From JBFHRE01 sp041746105 (GTDB lineage: Bacteria; Actinomycetota; Acidimicrobiia; Spongiisociales; ZC4RG35): a DNA stretch of 64,000 nucleotides. The stretch lies in contig JBGTHP010000010.1 in NCBI GenBank assembly GCA_041746105.1, positions 11,641-75,640 on the forward strand, in the 5' to 3' direction. A model generated the notes under the pieces. It made no database searches. It was given only the letters and a program-made list of their open reading frames with translations, and had not been told where the DNA came from. The translations under genes and the position numbers were made by a program. This document shows positions 16,822 to 24,500 of the stretch, one piece after another. Every line of letters begins with the position of its first letter. Position 1 is the first letter of the stretch.

Positions 16822-17373
16822 GTGTCTCCGTCGTCAGATCTCAGGGTGGTTGGTTTTGCCGGTTCTTTGAGAAGAACCTCCTACAACCGCGCTCTGCTGC
16901 GAGCGGCCGTCGAACTCGTCCCGGATGGGATGATCATCGACGTCATCGATCTTGCGGGAGTGCCCTTCTACAACGGTGACATCGAATCGGATGGTTTGCC
17001 GGACGAGGTGGCGTTCTTGCGCGACCAGATCGCGGTCGCAGACGGATTGCTGATTGTCAGCCCCGAATACAACGGGGGACCGTCCGCCATCACCAAAAAC
17101 GCGATCGATTGGGGGTCTCGGGCCCCGTCGGCGCCGTTGGCCGGAAAACCGGTTGCTCTGGCAGGGGTTGGAGGGCGGTTCGGCACCGTGCGTGCCCAAT
17201 CGCATCTCCGGGACAACCTGTTGCACACTCATTCGATCGTTCTGAACCGCACGCTCGCATTGACCAGGGACGGTTTGTTCGATGCCAAGATGAATCTGGC
17301 TGACGAAGCGGCCCGCGATCGGGTGAGGCGCCATCTGTCGCACTTCGCCGATTGGATGGTTCGCTTTCGTTGA
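16822..17373 (+). CDS. NADPH-dependent FMN reductase family protein
   Basis: A 183-residue flavodoxin-fold oxidoreductase. The phosphate-binding loop is VVGFAGSLRRTSYNRALLRAA at the N-terminus, and the flavin-site motif SPEYNGGPSAITKNAIDW is at about residue 79, as in chromate/azo reductase-like members. It should use NAD(P)H to reduce FMN or quinones in the cytoplasm. I place the start at GTG 16822 by family length; the frame stays open to 16717 but the extra residues are not family-like, and no ribosome binding site marks either start. It is convergent with the M15 lipoprotein gene, with a half copy of the palindromic repeat in the gap. Confidence 0.85.
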   Translation: MSPSSDLRVVGFAGSLRRTSYNRALLRAAVELVPDGMIIDVIDLAGVPFYNGDIESDGLPDEVAFLRDQIAVADGLLIVSPEYNGGPSAITKNAIDWGSRAPSAPLAGKPVALAGVGGRFGTVRAQSHLRDNLLHTHSIVLNRTLALTRDGLFDAKMNLADEAARDRVRRHLSHFADWMVRFR

Positions 17374-17414
17374 ACCTCGGTGGGCGACACACCGCTCCCG
17401 GTCGGCGGTTCACC

Positions 17415-17466
17415 GAGCCTTAGGCTGTGGTGCTCATATACGGGGCCTATCGCCGAAAGTTCGCCG
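17415..17466. repeat. half copy of the palindromic repeat element
   Basis: CCTTAGGCT (17418-17426) and ATCGCCGAAAGTTCG (17449-17463) are identical to the left arm of copies 1 and 2 and are separated by the same 22 bases. The outer GTT is GAG here, the middle of the arm has diverged, and I find no matching right arm. It lies in the 144-bp convergent gap between the FMN reductase gene and the M15 lipoprotein gene, so two of three copies are in convergent gaps. Confidence 0.7.
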
Positions 17467-17517
17467 ATCGGATCTCTCGCTTCTGTTGACCGTCGAGGCC
17501 GGAATGCTCCATGCCGA

Positions 17518-18414
17518 TCAATTGCCGTTCGACGAGAAGTGCATCCAGTCCTTCAGCGACCTCCAGTAGCCTCCCCAAGGCCAACCGATGTCGGCGAACG
17601 CCTGGACCACTACATCATCTGGTGCGATCATCCCCGGCCTGAAGTTGGACCGATCGACATATGCCGTCGCCAACTCGGGAAGCACCACATCCTTCTTGAG
17701 GTAGGGGTTATGGAAGGGATTGATGTCGATCGCCAGGCCGTAGGCGTGCTGGGACCATGAGGTGCCACCGGTCGCCTCGCGACATTCGAAGACGGAGGTC
17801 ACGTTGCTGTCCCCGGTCGGCGGCGCGTCGAGCTCGTCCATTCGGATGATTCGCATCTCCTCGATCGGAAAACGGGCGTTGAACAAGCGCTCGAAAACGC
17901 CGACTATGTCCTCGGCGATCGCGGCATTCAACAGCAGATCGCCTGTGTGCGCCTTTTGGTCGAATCCCCAGAAGGTGACGGTGACATATCGGAGTTGGGC
18001 GAGGGTCACAGGACATTCCTCCCGCCAGGTGGAGCGCGCCACGACGGAGTCGGGGACCGGTTCGATCGTCGCCCGGAACTCGAGACCGACCGGCGGTGGG
18101 AGGTGATCGGGCGTCACAAAACGTCGATCGATCATCTCGGCCGGAGTGGGCTGGATCTCGCCGAACCCGTCCGGTCGGAGCGGGAGCACCCGCAGACCCA
18201 ACCAGTCAGGTGCGAGGGTTACACCCGCGGGAAGTGCTTCCGTTGTGGTCGTTGTCGCCGGTGTCGTCGTTGCCGGCGTCGTGGTGACCGGGGATGGCAC
18301 CGTGATGGTGGTGGGAGTGCTGCCGGGGATGGTGGGTGCGGTGGTGGTCGACGGGGAACCCGCCGCAGATGAGCATGCCGTCAGCAGCACCATCACAACG
18401 ATCGACCTACGCAT
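17518..18414 (-). CDS. M15 family peptidase, lipoprotein
   Basis: A 298-residue lipoprotein: signal peptide with lipobox LLTAC, then a long Thr/Pro/Ser linker (about residues 17-60, repeated TTTPATTTPAT pattern), then a C-terminal M15 peptidase_4-type domain. Zinc ligands are seen in SQHAYGLAIDINP and in the WGGYWRSLKDWMHF motif; the usual Glu after HF is replaced by Ser. It should cleave peptidoglycan stem peptides or act as an endopeptidase at the outer membrane face. ATG 18414 is supported by TACCCT seven bases upstream (leaderless); the TTG two codons earlier would lie inside the leader. Confidence 0.82.
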   Translation of the reverse strand: MRRSIVVMVLLTACSSAAGSPSTTTAPTIPGSTPTTITVPSPVTTTPATTTPATTTTTEALPAGVTLAPDWLGLRVLPLRPDGFGEIQPTPAEMIDRRFVTPDHLPPPVGLEFRATIEPVPDSVVARSTWREECPVTLAQLRYVTVTFWGFDQKAHTGDLLLNAAIAEDIVGVFERLFNARFPIEEMRIIRMDELDAPPTGDSNVTSVFECREATGGTSWSQHAYGLAIDINPFHNPYLKKDVVLPELATAYVDRSNFRPGMIAPDDVVVQAFADIGWPWGGYWRSLKDWMHFSSNGN

Positions 18415-18421
18415 CGACAAC

Positions 18422-18427
18422 AGGGTA
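18422..18427 (-). promoter_or_regulatory. -10 element of a leaderless transcript (M15 lipoprotein gene)
   Basis: On the minus strand TACCCT lies seven bases before ATG 18414; this decides between ATG 18414 and TTG 18420 as the start. Confidence 0.45.
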
Positions 18428-18463
18428 CCCGTGGCGTGCTGGTGAAATTGAGTGCCGCCTCGC

Positions 18464-19054
18464 TCAGTCGGGCGTGACCCCGATTCCCGTGAGCGTGAAC
18501 CCGACTACTTCGCGGGCCAGTTGGTGGCGATCGAGCGGGCCATCCGACCGGTACCACCGCTCCACCGAATTGAGGATCGATAGAAGAAAGATCGAAGCGA
18601 GTTTGGCGTCTACCTCGGACCGGATCGACCCGTCGCCAATGCCCAGGTCGATCGCCGCCCTGAATCTGGCCTCGTAGTTGTCGCGGCGGGCAATGATCCG
18701 GCGCCGGTGGGCTTCGTCGAGAGCGTGGGCCTCGTTCAGGTAGGTCCTGGCTGCCGCCACATGTTCCAAAACGACATCGAGGTGGCCCGCAACCAGGGCT
18801 CGCAGCTGGTCGACCCCGGTGGCGCCAACCGATTGGGCCTGGGTGGCCGAGGCGTCGAAGAGATCTGCGCCTCGGTCGATCACCTCAACCAGTAGATCCT
18901 CTTTGGAGCTGATGTGTGAATAGAGAGATGACCCGTGGAGCCCTAGTTCCCTTCCCAGATCGCGCATCGACGTTCCGTGGTATCCACGCTCTGCGAACAA
19001 GCGTTCTGCGGCCGAGATCACGTCCAGCCTGCTGTTGCGGGTTTCTGTCGTCAT
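18464..19054 (-). CDS. paaR: TetR-family regulator of the paa operon
   Basis: A 196-residue TetR-type repressor with the helix-turn-helix in residues about 10-56 (DVISAAERLFAERGYHGTSM, then RDLGRELGLHGSSLYSHISSKEDLL) and a ligand-binding C-terminal part. It is the last gene of paaABCDE-tetR; its ATG overlaps the paaE stop by four bases. A 14-bp palindrome CGAACGATCGTTCG in front of paaA fits the PaaR consensus CNAACGNNCGTTNG known from Thermus, so I infer that it represses its own operon and is released by phenylacetyl-CoA. The gene symbol is by context. Confidence 0.82.
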   Translation of the reverse strand: MTTETRNSRLDVISAAERLFAERGYHGTSMRDLGRELGLHGSSLYSHISSKEDLLVEVIDRGADLFDASATQAQSVGATGVDQLRALVAGHLDVVLEHVAAARTYLNEAHALDEAHRRRIIARRDNYEARFRAAIDLGIGDGSIRSEVDAKLASIFLLSILNSVERWYRSDGPLDRHQLAREVVGFTLTGIGVTPD

Positions 19055-20121
19055 CGCTTGTCGAAATCGACTACCACCGCGTCCGTGAGGGGGTGCGCCT
19101 GGCAGGTGAGAATGAATCCGCGGTCGAGGTCTTCCTCGACCAGCGCCCAGTTCTTGGCCATCTCCACCTCGCCTTCAACGAGATGTGCCTTGCACGAGGC
19201 GCACATGCCGCCTTTGCACGAAAAGGGAAGATCGGGGCGGACTCCGAGCGCGGCGTCGAGGATGGACGTGTCAGGCCGCATTCTGGTGGTGGTGGATCGG
19301 CCGGAAACGGTGATCGTGAGGCCAACCGTTCCTGGTTCATCTGGTGGAGGCGGAGCGATCGCGGTGGGTGGACCGGCGAAGAACAACTCGTCGTGGATCA
19401 TTCCTCCGCTGACGCCTAGTTCCGAGAGTGCTTTCCTGGCACCTTCCACCATCTCGAATGGTCCGCACAAATACCACCCGGCTACGTCGCCGATGTTGAT
19501 CAGCGAGTCGGCCAATTGGCGGATTCGTTCTTCGTCGATCCGGCCGGTGGTCAGATCGAGACCGGTGTCTTCGCGGCTCAAGACGTAGATCAGATGCAGC
19601 CGGGTTGGATATCGATCCTTGAGTCCCTCCAGTTCGTCGAGAAACATCGTGTGACGGGCATCCCGGTTTCCGTAGACCACGGTCCAGCGAGTCCCCGGCG
19701 CTGCTTGCAGCGTGGTGGACACAAGTGACAGCACCGGGGTGATCCCGCTCCCGGCAACGACTGCGACTCGATGGGAGGTGTCGGCTGAGTCGGGGACGAT
19801 CGTGAAGTCTCCCGTGGGAGGAAGGACTTCGATCACGTCGCCGGTCCGCAGGCGCTCCGTCGCGTATGTAGAGAAGGCTCCGCCATCCAATCGTTTGATG
19901 CCTACTCGCAGCTTCGCCGTCGATGCGTTCTCGCATATCGAATAGGACCGTCGCACATCTTCGCCATCGATCATCAGACGCATGGTCAGGTGCTGGCCCG
20001 GAAGGTAATCGAAGGTGCCATCGGTGACGTGGCCGGCATCGAGCGAAACGACAACCGAATCTTCTGTGAGCGGGTCGATCTCGGTCACCGTCAGCTTGTG
20101 GAATTGGTGGGGAGCACTCAA
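19051..20121 (-). CDS. paaE: phenylacetyl-CoA epoxidase reductase subunit
   Basis: A 356-residue reductase: FAD-binding domain with RSYSICE (about 60), NAD(P)-binding domain (GSGITPVLSLVSTTL, about 116) and a C-terminal plant-type 2Fe-2S ferredoxin domain with CKGGMCASCKAHL and a distant Cys in FILTCQAHPL. It passes electrons from NADPH to the PaaABC di-iron oxygenase, which epoxidises phenylacetyl-CoA. It overlaps paaD (end) and tetR (start) by four bases each. Confidence 0.93.
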   Translation of the reverse strand: MSAPHQFHKLTVTEIDPLTEDSVVVSLDAGHVTDGTFDYLPGQHLTMRLMIDGEDVRRSYSICENASTAKLRVGIKRLDGGAFSTYATERLRTGDVIEVLPPTGDFTIVPDSADTSHRVAVVAGSGITPVLSLVSTTLQAAPGTRWTVVYGNRDARHTMFLDELEGLKDRYPTRLHLIYVLSREDTGLDLTTGRIDEERIRQLADSLINIGDVAGWYLCGPFEMVEGARKALSELGVSGGMIHDELFFAGPPTAIAPPPPDEPGTVGLTITVSGRSTTTRMRPDTSILDAALGVRPDLPFSCKGGMCASCKAHLVEGEVEMAKNWALVEEDLDRGFILTCQAHPLTDAVVVDFDKR

Positions 20122-20600
20122 GGTTCGAGTACCTTGAATCGATCAAACGGCTCGAGGCACGTTTCGCAAACCATCAGTGCTTTGCAGGCAGTGGAACCGA
20201 ACTCACTTGTGACTTTGACGGTGCTCGAAGCGCACCTCGGGCACAACACCGGGCCTGGGTCATCGGAGGGCGGAGGTGGGGCGATCCCGAACTGCGAGAG
20301 GGCCTGCCTGCCTCGGTCGGACATCCAGTCCGTGTTCCAGGCTTCGTCAAAAACCGTTCGAACCGAGACCTCTGCAAAACCGGCGCCGAGCACTTGTGTC
20401 TCTATGTCGGACTTGATCGCCGCCATCGCCGGACAACCGCTGTATGTGGGAGTGATGTCGACCTCGGCCGTGGTTCCGCTGACTCGAACGCCCCGGACGA
20501 TGCCAAGGTCGCCAACGGTGAGCACCGGGATCTCGGGATCGAGCACGTTCTCCAGGGTCTCCCAAACCAGGTCCACTGACAGATCGTGAGAGTTCACCAT
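20118..20600 (-). CDS. paaD: phenylacetyl-CoA epoxidase subunit PaaD (MIP18-like)
   Basis: A 160-residue PaaD: N-terminal DUF59/MIP18-like domain (VLDPEIPVLTVGDLGIVRGV, YSGCPAMAAI) and a C-terminal zinc-ribbon with CPRC and CETC pairs. It is needed for maturation of the iron centre of the PaaABCE enzyme. ATG 20600 gives the normal N-terminus and overlaps the end of paaC by seven bases; the longer frame to 21020 is antisense to nothing useful and lies in the paaC gene in another frame. Confidence 0.92.
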   Translation of the reverse strand: MVNSHDLSVDLVWETLENVLDPEIPVLTVGDLGIVRGVRVSGTTAEVDITPTYSGCPAMAAIKSDIETQVLGAGFAEVSVRTVFDEAWNTDWMSDRGRQALSQFGIAPPPPSDDPGPVLCPRCASSTVKVTSEFGSTACKALMVCETCLEPFDRFKVLEP

Positions 20601-21391
20601 GTCTGACCTGGAATCGAACGTTGGAGCCATTGCATTTCCGAGAGCAGGTGGCCGAGGTGCTCGGAGTGAATCCCAGCCCTTCCGTTGGTTCGGATCGGCT
20701 TCACCTGGGGCAGACCCAACGTGGCCTCTTCGATCACGTCGCCGACGTGTCGCAACCACGGCTCGTACAACGAGTCGGGCTCGACCCCGATTCCGGTTTC
20801 TGCCATTTCGCGGTCGATGTCGTCGCTCGCGAACATTTCGGCGGTGAAAGGCCAGAGTAATTCGAGACCGGTTTGGATCCGATCGTGCGAAAGATCGGTG
20901 CCGTCGCCGAGTCGGATCACCCAGCCTGCCGAATGGCGATGGTGGTATCGGGCCTCTTTGAGCGCCTTGGCCGCGATCCCGGCCAGGGTGCGATCGGTTG
21001 ATCGAGACAATGAGTCCCAAAGGAGAAGTTGGTAGGTATCGAATAGAAGAGCCCGCGCCATGGTCACGCCGAAGTCGCCGTTGGGTTGTTCGACCAAAGT
21101 CAGATTCGTGAACTCCCGTTCGCTGCGGAACATGGCAAGTTGGTCCTCGTCTCGCCCCGCTCCTTCCACAATGGCGGCGTGCGTCAGCAACGCTCGCGCC
21201 TGACCGAGATGGTCGAGGCCGATGTTGCCTAGGGCGATATCCGTCTCCAGTTCAGGCGCGCGTGAGATCCACTCCCCGTATCGCTGGGCCAGGATCAGAT
21301 TGTCATCGGCGTGTCTGAGGAGATATCGGTAATGGGCGCCGTCCACGGCCCCCACCCCCGCACCCCGTCTGTCGATTGAGGAGTCGCTCAC
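20594..21391 (-). CDS. paaC: phenylacetyl-CoA epoxidase structural subunit
   Basis: A 265-residue ferritin-like PaaC subunit (YRYLLRHADDNLILAQRYGEW, ALGNIGLDHLGQAR, KALKEARYHHRHSAGWVIRLG DG). It forms the heterodimer with PaaA and stabilises the catalytic subunit. The start is GTG 21391, which overlaps the paaB stop as GTGA. The order paaA-B-C-D-E is the standard one. Confidence 0.93.
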   Translation of the reverse strand: MSDSSIDRRGAGVGAVDGAHYRYLLRHADDNLILAQRYGEWISRAPELETDIALGNIGLDHLGQARALLTHAAIVEGAGRDEDQLAMFRSEREFTNLTLVEQPNGDFGVTMARALLFDTYQLLLWDSLSRSTDRTLAGIAAKALKEARYHHRHSAGWVIRLGDGTDLSHDRIQTGLELLWPFTAEMFASDDIDREMAETGIGVEPDSLYEPWLRHVGDVIEEATLGLPQVKPIRTNGRAGIHSEHLGHLLSEMQWLQRSIPGQTW

Positions 21392-21723
21392 ATGTGCCCC
21401 ACTTCCTCGGGGATCTCATAGTGGGTGGCGTCGCGGTACGGTTTGGCGTTGGCCTCGACGTACTCGATCGCATCGTCAGGGTCGAACGCGGCGATCGCGG
21501 TCGACGGAACCACCCAGACGCTCACTCCCTCGCCCCTCCTGGTGTAGACGTCGCGGGCGTTCTGGAGGGCGGTTTCTGGATCGGTTGCGTGAAGGCTCCC
21601 GGCGTGCACATGGGCCAAACCCCTGCGCTGGCGAATGAAGACCTCCCACAGCGGCCAACCGGCATCCAACCGGTCGGTCTCGAACGAATCGTCGCCTTCC
21701 ATGCGTGGAACGGAGTAAGCCAT
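21388..21723 (-). CDS. paaB: phenylacetyl-CoA epoxidase subunit PaaB
   Basis: A 111-residue PaaB. The recognisable core is WPLWEVFIRQRRGLAHVHAGSLHA followed by DPETALQNARDVYTRRGEGVSVWVV. It bridges PaaAC heterodimers and the reductase. ATG 21723 follows the paaA stop by one base; the open frame continues to 21792 but overlaps paaA. Confidence 0.92.
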   Translation of the reverse strand: MAYSVPRMEGDDSFETDRLDAGWPLWEVFIRQRRGLAHVHAGSLHATDPETALQNARDVYTRRGEGVSVWVVPSTAIAAFDPDDAIEYVEANAKPYRDATHYEIPEEVGHM

Positions 21724-21724
21724 G

Positions 21725-22657
21725 TCAACCCCTCTTGGCCTGGTAGGCGGCCGCCGCCTCCCGCACCCAGGCTCCCTCGTCCCAGGCGCCAACCTTGTGT
21801 TGGATTCGTTGGCGATTCATTGGTCCGTTTCCTTTCACGACATCCCAGAATTCGCTCCAGTCGATTTCGCCGAAGTCGTGGTGACCGCGTTCTTCGTTCC
21901 ATGAGAGCTTTTCATCGGGAATCTGTAAGCCGAGAAACCTCGCCTGAGGCACGGTCATGTCGACAAACTGCTGGCGGAGGTCGTCGTTGGAGACCCGCTT
22001 GATCTTCCAGGCCGTTGACTGCTCGCTGTGGGTGGATTCCGAGTCGTTGGGGCCGAACATCATCAACGATGGCCACCACCATCTATCGAGAGCGTCCTGC
22101 GCCATCGCCTTTTGTTCTGCTGATCCCTGGCACAGCGAAATCATGATTTCGTAGCCTTGCCGCTGATGAAAAGACTCCTCTTTACAAATGCGAACCATGG
22201 CTCTGGCGTACGGCCCGTAGGAGCACCGGGTGAGCATCACCTGGTTGGTGATGGCGGCACCGTCGACCAGCCAGCCAATGGTTCCCATATCGGCCCAACT
22301 CAAGGTCGGGTAGTTGAAGATCGATGAGTACTTTTGTTTTCCCTCGTGGAGTAGTTGGACCAGCGTCTGGCGAGTTACGCCCAGCGTTTCGGCTGCGGAG
22401 TAGAGATACAACCCGTGGCCGGCCTCATCTTGAACCTTCGCCATCAGAATCGCCTTGCGGTGGAGGGTGGGGGCGCGACTGATCCAGTTTCCCTCCGGCT
22501 GCATTCCGATGACTTCCGAATGTGCATGCTGGGCGATCTGGCGGATCAGGATTGCCCGATACTCGTCCGGCATCCAGTCGGGAGGCTCTATCTTGTCTTC
22601 GGCGTCGATGATCGCCTCGAACTTGGTTTGTGCGGAGCGTGGTTCGACAAGGGTCAT
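21725..22657 (-). CDS. paaA: phenylacetyl-CoA epoxidase catalytic subunit
   Basis: A 310-residue ferritin-like di-iron oxygenase. Iron-ligand regions are visible as QIAQHAHSEVIGMQPEG, KVQDEAGHGLYLYSAAE and CKEESFHQRQG, the family's E/ExxH patterns. It turns the aromatic ring of phenylacetyl-CoA into the 1,2-epoxide, the committing step of aerobic phenylacetate breakdown. It is the first gene of the operon; TAGTCT lies six bases before the ATG, so the mRNA is probably leaderless and the operator covers the promoter. The ligase (paaK) and the ring-opening and beta-oxidation genes paaF, paaG, paaZ are not in this window. Confidence 0.95.
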   Translation of the reverse strand: MTLVEPRSAQTKFEAIIDAEDKIEPPDWMPDEYRAILIRQIAQHAHSEVIGMQPEGNWISRAPTLHRKAILMAKVQDEAGHGLYLYSAAETLGVTRQTLVQLLHEGKQKYSSIFNYPTLSWADMGTIGWLVDGAAITNQVMLTRCSYGPYARAMVRICKEESFHQRQGYEIMISLCQGSAEQKAMAQDALDRWWWPSLMMFGPNDSESTHSEQSTAWKIKRVSNDDLRQQFVDMTVPQARFLGLQIPDEKLSWNEERGHHDFGEIDWSEFWDVVKGNGPMNRQRIQHKVGAWDEGAWVREAAAAYQAKRG

Positions 22658-22664
22658 ATTCTGA

Positions 22665-22690
22665 GACTAACGAACGATCGTTCGCTAGTC
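22665..22690. promoter_or_regulatory. PaaR-type operator overlapping the paaA -10 element
   Basis: A 26-bp dyad with 24 of 26 symmetric positions surrounds the perfect palindrome CGAACGATCGTTCG (22671-22684). The paaA -10 box TAGTCT (22664-22669 on the minus strand) lies inside its proximal arm, so a bound TetR protein would block RNA polymerase. The core fits CNAACGNNCGTTNG of Thermus PaaR. Confidence 0.75.
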
Positions 22691-22702
22691 AACGGACGGG
22701 GT

Positions 22703-23179
22703 CTACCCGATGAACAAGACCGCGGCAACCGCGATCAGACCGACCGCACACAAACGCTCGACACCACGAATCTTCTCGAGGAGCGTTGTTTCCCAACGTT
22801 CGTAGTCTCCAGACCATTCGCCTCCGGCGGGAAGAAGCCACCTTCCGAGTCCAAACCCGGCTCCAGCCAGAATTCCCACAAAGGGATCACCTGTGAGAGC
22901 AACCATCACCGCCAAGCCGTGTGCCAAAGGTGACGGCAGGTAGGTGCGAACCCCCGAACCCATTTCCACTCCGAATTGGAAGGGACCTCCGAGGTTTCCT
23001 CTTGCGATGATGTCCTGGCCGACCAACCGCTTCTTCTGGGGCAGCTGGAGAGGACGCCCCAACAAACTGCTCGTGGTGATGACGGCGACAGCAGCGAGCA
23101 TGAGAGCCCGACGGAAGTCTGCCGCTCCGGTAGCCGCCAGCAGCCCTCCAAAAACCCCCACCAGGGTCCCGGTGAGCAC
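22703..23179 (-). CDS. integral membrane protein, last gene of the Cys-rich-protein cluster
   Basis: A hydrophobic protein of at least 158 residues with about four membrane helices (GTLVGVFGGLLAATG, RRALMLAAVAVITTSSLL, PLAHGLAVMVALTGDPFVGI, then ERLCAVGLIAVAAVLFI) and a central motif FQFGVEMGSGVRTYLPS before a FGLGRWLLP segment. This motif reminds me of membrane proteins found next to MauE/DsbD-like redox genes in actinobacteria, but I cannot name the family. GTG 23179 is uncertain: the frame stays open and protein-like (VWRERSSEFGAGLIVGG) up to the stop of the previous gene at 23264, with no ATG, GTG or TTG there. It may start at a CTG near 23245. Confidence 0.55.
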   Translation of the reverse strand: MLTGTLVGVFGGLLAATGAADFRRALMLAAVAVITTSSLLGRPLQLPQKKRLVGQDIIARGNLGGPFQFGVEMGSGVRTYLPSPLAHGLAVMVALTGDPFVGILAGAGFGLGRWLLPAGGEWSGDYERWETTLLEKIRGVERLCAVGLIAVAAVLFIG

Positions 23180-23263
23180 ACCCCCAACGATGAGACCTGC
23201 TCCGAATTCGGATGAACGCTCTCGCCAGACCGACGAGTTCAGCAGTGACGCCGAGTTACTGCT

Positions 23264-23470
23264 TCAAGGCGAACCCGATTGGGCAAAACCTGCGGAGGCT
23301 CCGGCCACCAGCCAGAGACCTATCAATGCCGGTGCCCGAAGCTGATCGGCACCGAACAACAGGGCAGTGGCCATGAGCGCAGCTGCCAGCAGAATCGCCC
23401 AGGCCACCCTCGTGGGTGTGACTCGAACCCTGACAGGTCGAGCACTCGCCGCCGGAACGGGCTCCGTCAT
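23264..23470 (-). CDS. small two-helix membrane protein
   Basis: A 68-residue protein with two hydrophobic helices (VAWAILLAAALMATALLFG and ALIGLWLVAGASAGFA) behind a short charged N-terminus. ATG 23470 overlaps the stop of the Cys-rich protein gene by four bases (ATGA), so it is translationally coupled to it. No family is recognised. By position it belongs to the machinery that handles or anchors the exported Cys-rich protein. Confidence 0.6.
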   Translation of the reverse strand: MTEPVPAASARPVRVRVTPTRVAWAILLAAALMATALLFGADQLRAPALIGLWLVAGASAGFAQSGSP

Positions 23471-23994
23471 AGGATCGGGCTGCAGATCCTCAGTTGCGGA
23501 CTGGAACCACACCGCTGCTCGGTTCCGTCGGAGCAGCGATACACGTCGCCCGAGATGGTCCAGCGCCAGGCGTTGCGAGCCCCATACCCTGGGTTGCCCT
23601 CACCACAGAGGATGATCAACCACTGACTTCTGCACTCGTTTCTCGTGATGTTGGCGAACCACTTGTGCTCGTCACAATATCTGCTCGAGAACCGAGCTCC
23701 CCAACACGCACGTGTGTACTGGGGGATGACCCCGTAACCGCCACAACTGTTGTCTTCCTCGGTCCACTCCGTCGACTCGTGGGCCCATGCCCGGCGGCGA
23801 GTGGAGATCCAGTCGAGACCGCTCAGGGCGAGGGTGCCTCCGACAAAAACCATGGTCCTGAGCACTGAACGGCGGGTCACGGCTGGGACTATCTGCGTCG
23901 GCTCGTACCCGGAGCCGTCGTCCGGGCGGGACCAAGTTGGGATGTTTTCGAGGAGCGAACCCACCGGTATCGACGTGTGTGTTTCAGTTGACAC
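23467..23994 (-). CDS. Tat-type exported cysteine-rich protein
   Basis: A 175-residue precursor. The first 40 residues are polar, then TRRSVLR (Arg41-Arg42) and a hydrophobic run VFVGGTLALSGL form a twin-arginine-like signal with a likely cleavage after AWA at about 71. The mature part of about 104 residues has eight cysteines and many Trp/Tyr/Arg residues. GTG 23994 is fixed by AAGGAG seven bases upstream and overlaps the thioredoxin-like gene by 11 bases. The gene order recalls the methylamine dehydrogenase cluster, where a long-signal Cys-rich light chain is matured by MauD and MauE, but I see no clear sequence match to MauA. Its even number of Cys and its thioredoxin-like neighbour suggest four disulfides. 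Confidence 0.68.
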   Translation of the reverse strand: MSTETHTSIPVGSLLENIPTWSRPDDGSGYEPTQIVPAVTRRSVLRTMVFVGGTLALSGLDWISTRRRAWAHESTEWTEEDNSCGGYGVIPQYTRACWGARFSSRYCDEHKWFANITRNECRSQWLIILCGEGNPGYGARNAWRWTISGDVYRCSDGTEQRCGSSPQLRICSPIL

Positions 23995-24487
23995 TGGTCC
24001 ACTCCTTCTGCAATCGCGCCGACATCGAGTCTTTGCTCCCGGCCAGCATCCGCCATCGTTCGGCTCCGGTTCGATCAAACATGAGCAAGGTAGGAGACGC
24101 CGCCAGTCCCAGTTCGCCGACCAACTCGGGGGCGGAGATGACCTGCACCCGTGTTGTATCGAGCGCTCCAGGATAATTCGGATCGGTCGAAAGAATCGAC
24201 ATGGTCACGTCGGAGGGGATGCTGGAAGCAAGCTCGAGGAACTGAGGCAACCGTTCGGCGCAGACCTCACAATTCCTGGTTACGAAAAGTACTGCGGCGC
24301 CGATCTTTCCGACCTCGGTCCACCGAAAGTCCGAGCGCTCTACGATCGGACTGCTTCCGCCCTGACGGGCGACCACGATGGCTCTCAGGTCTCTGACCTG
24401 GCGCGACAATGCGGCGGTTGCCATCGCCAGAATGACCGTTCCGAGGAGGGCAAGAAGGGCCGTGGCCGAGATGACTGAGGAGCTCAT
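23984..24487 (-). CDS. membrane-anchored thioredoxin-like protein (MauD/TlpA-like)
   Basis: A 167-residue protein with an N-terminal anchor (SATALLALLGTVILAMATAAL), and an outer thioredoxin fold with the active site CEVC (in FVTRNCEVCAERLP) and the cis-proline loop AASPTLLMFD. It resembles MauD and related thiol-disulfide proteins that act outside the membrane on disulfide formation or isomerisation. The ATG at 24487 is 13 bases after the previous gene. Its immediate downstream partner encodes a protein with eight Cys, which is the obvious candidate substrate. Confidence 0.75.
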   Translation of the reverse strand: MSSSVISATALLALLGTVILAMATAALSRQVRDLRAIVVARQGGSSPIVERSDFRWTEVGKIGAAVLFVTRNCEVCAERLPQFLELASSIPSDVTMSILSTDPNYPGALDTTRVQVISAPELVGELGLAASPTLLMFDRTGAERWRMLAGSKDSMSARLQKEWTSVN

Positions 24488-24500
24488 GATGGGGACACTT

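Noticed and set aside
23467..23994. Naming the Cys-rich protein as methylamine dehydrogenase light chain
   Set aside because: Signal type, neighbours and Cys richness agree, but the Cys number (eight) and spacing do not match the known light chain and no heavy-chain gene is present.
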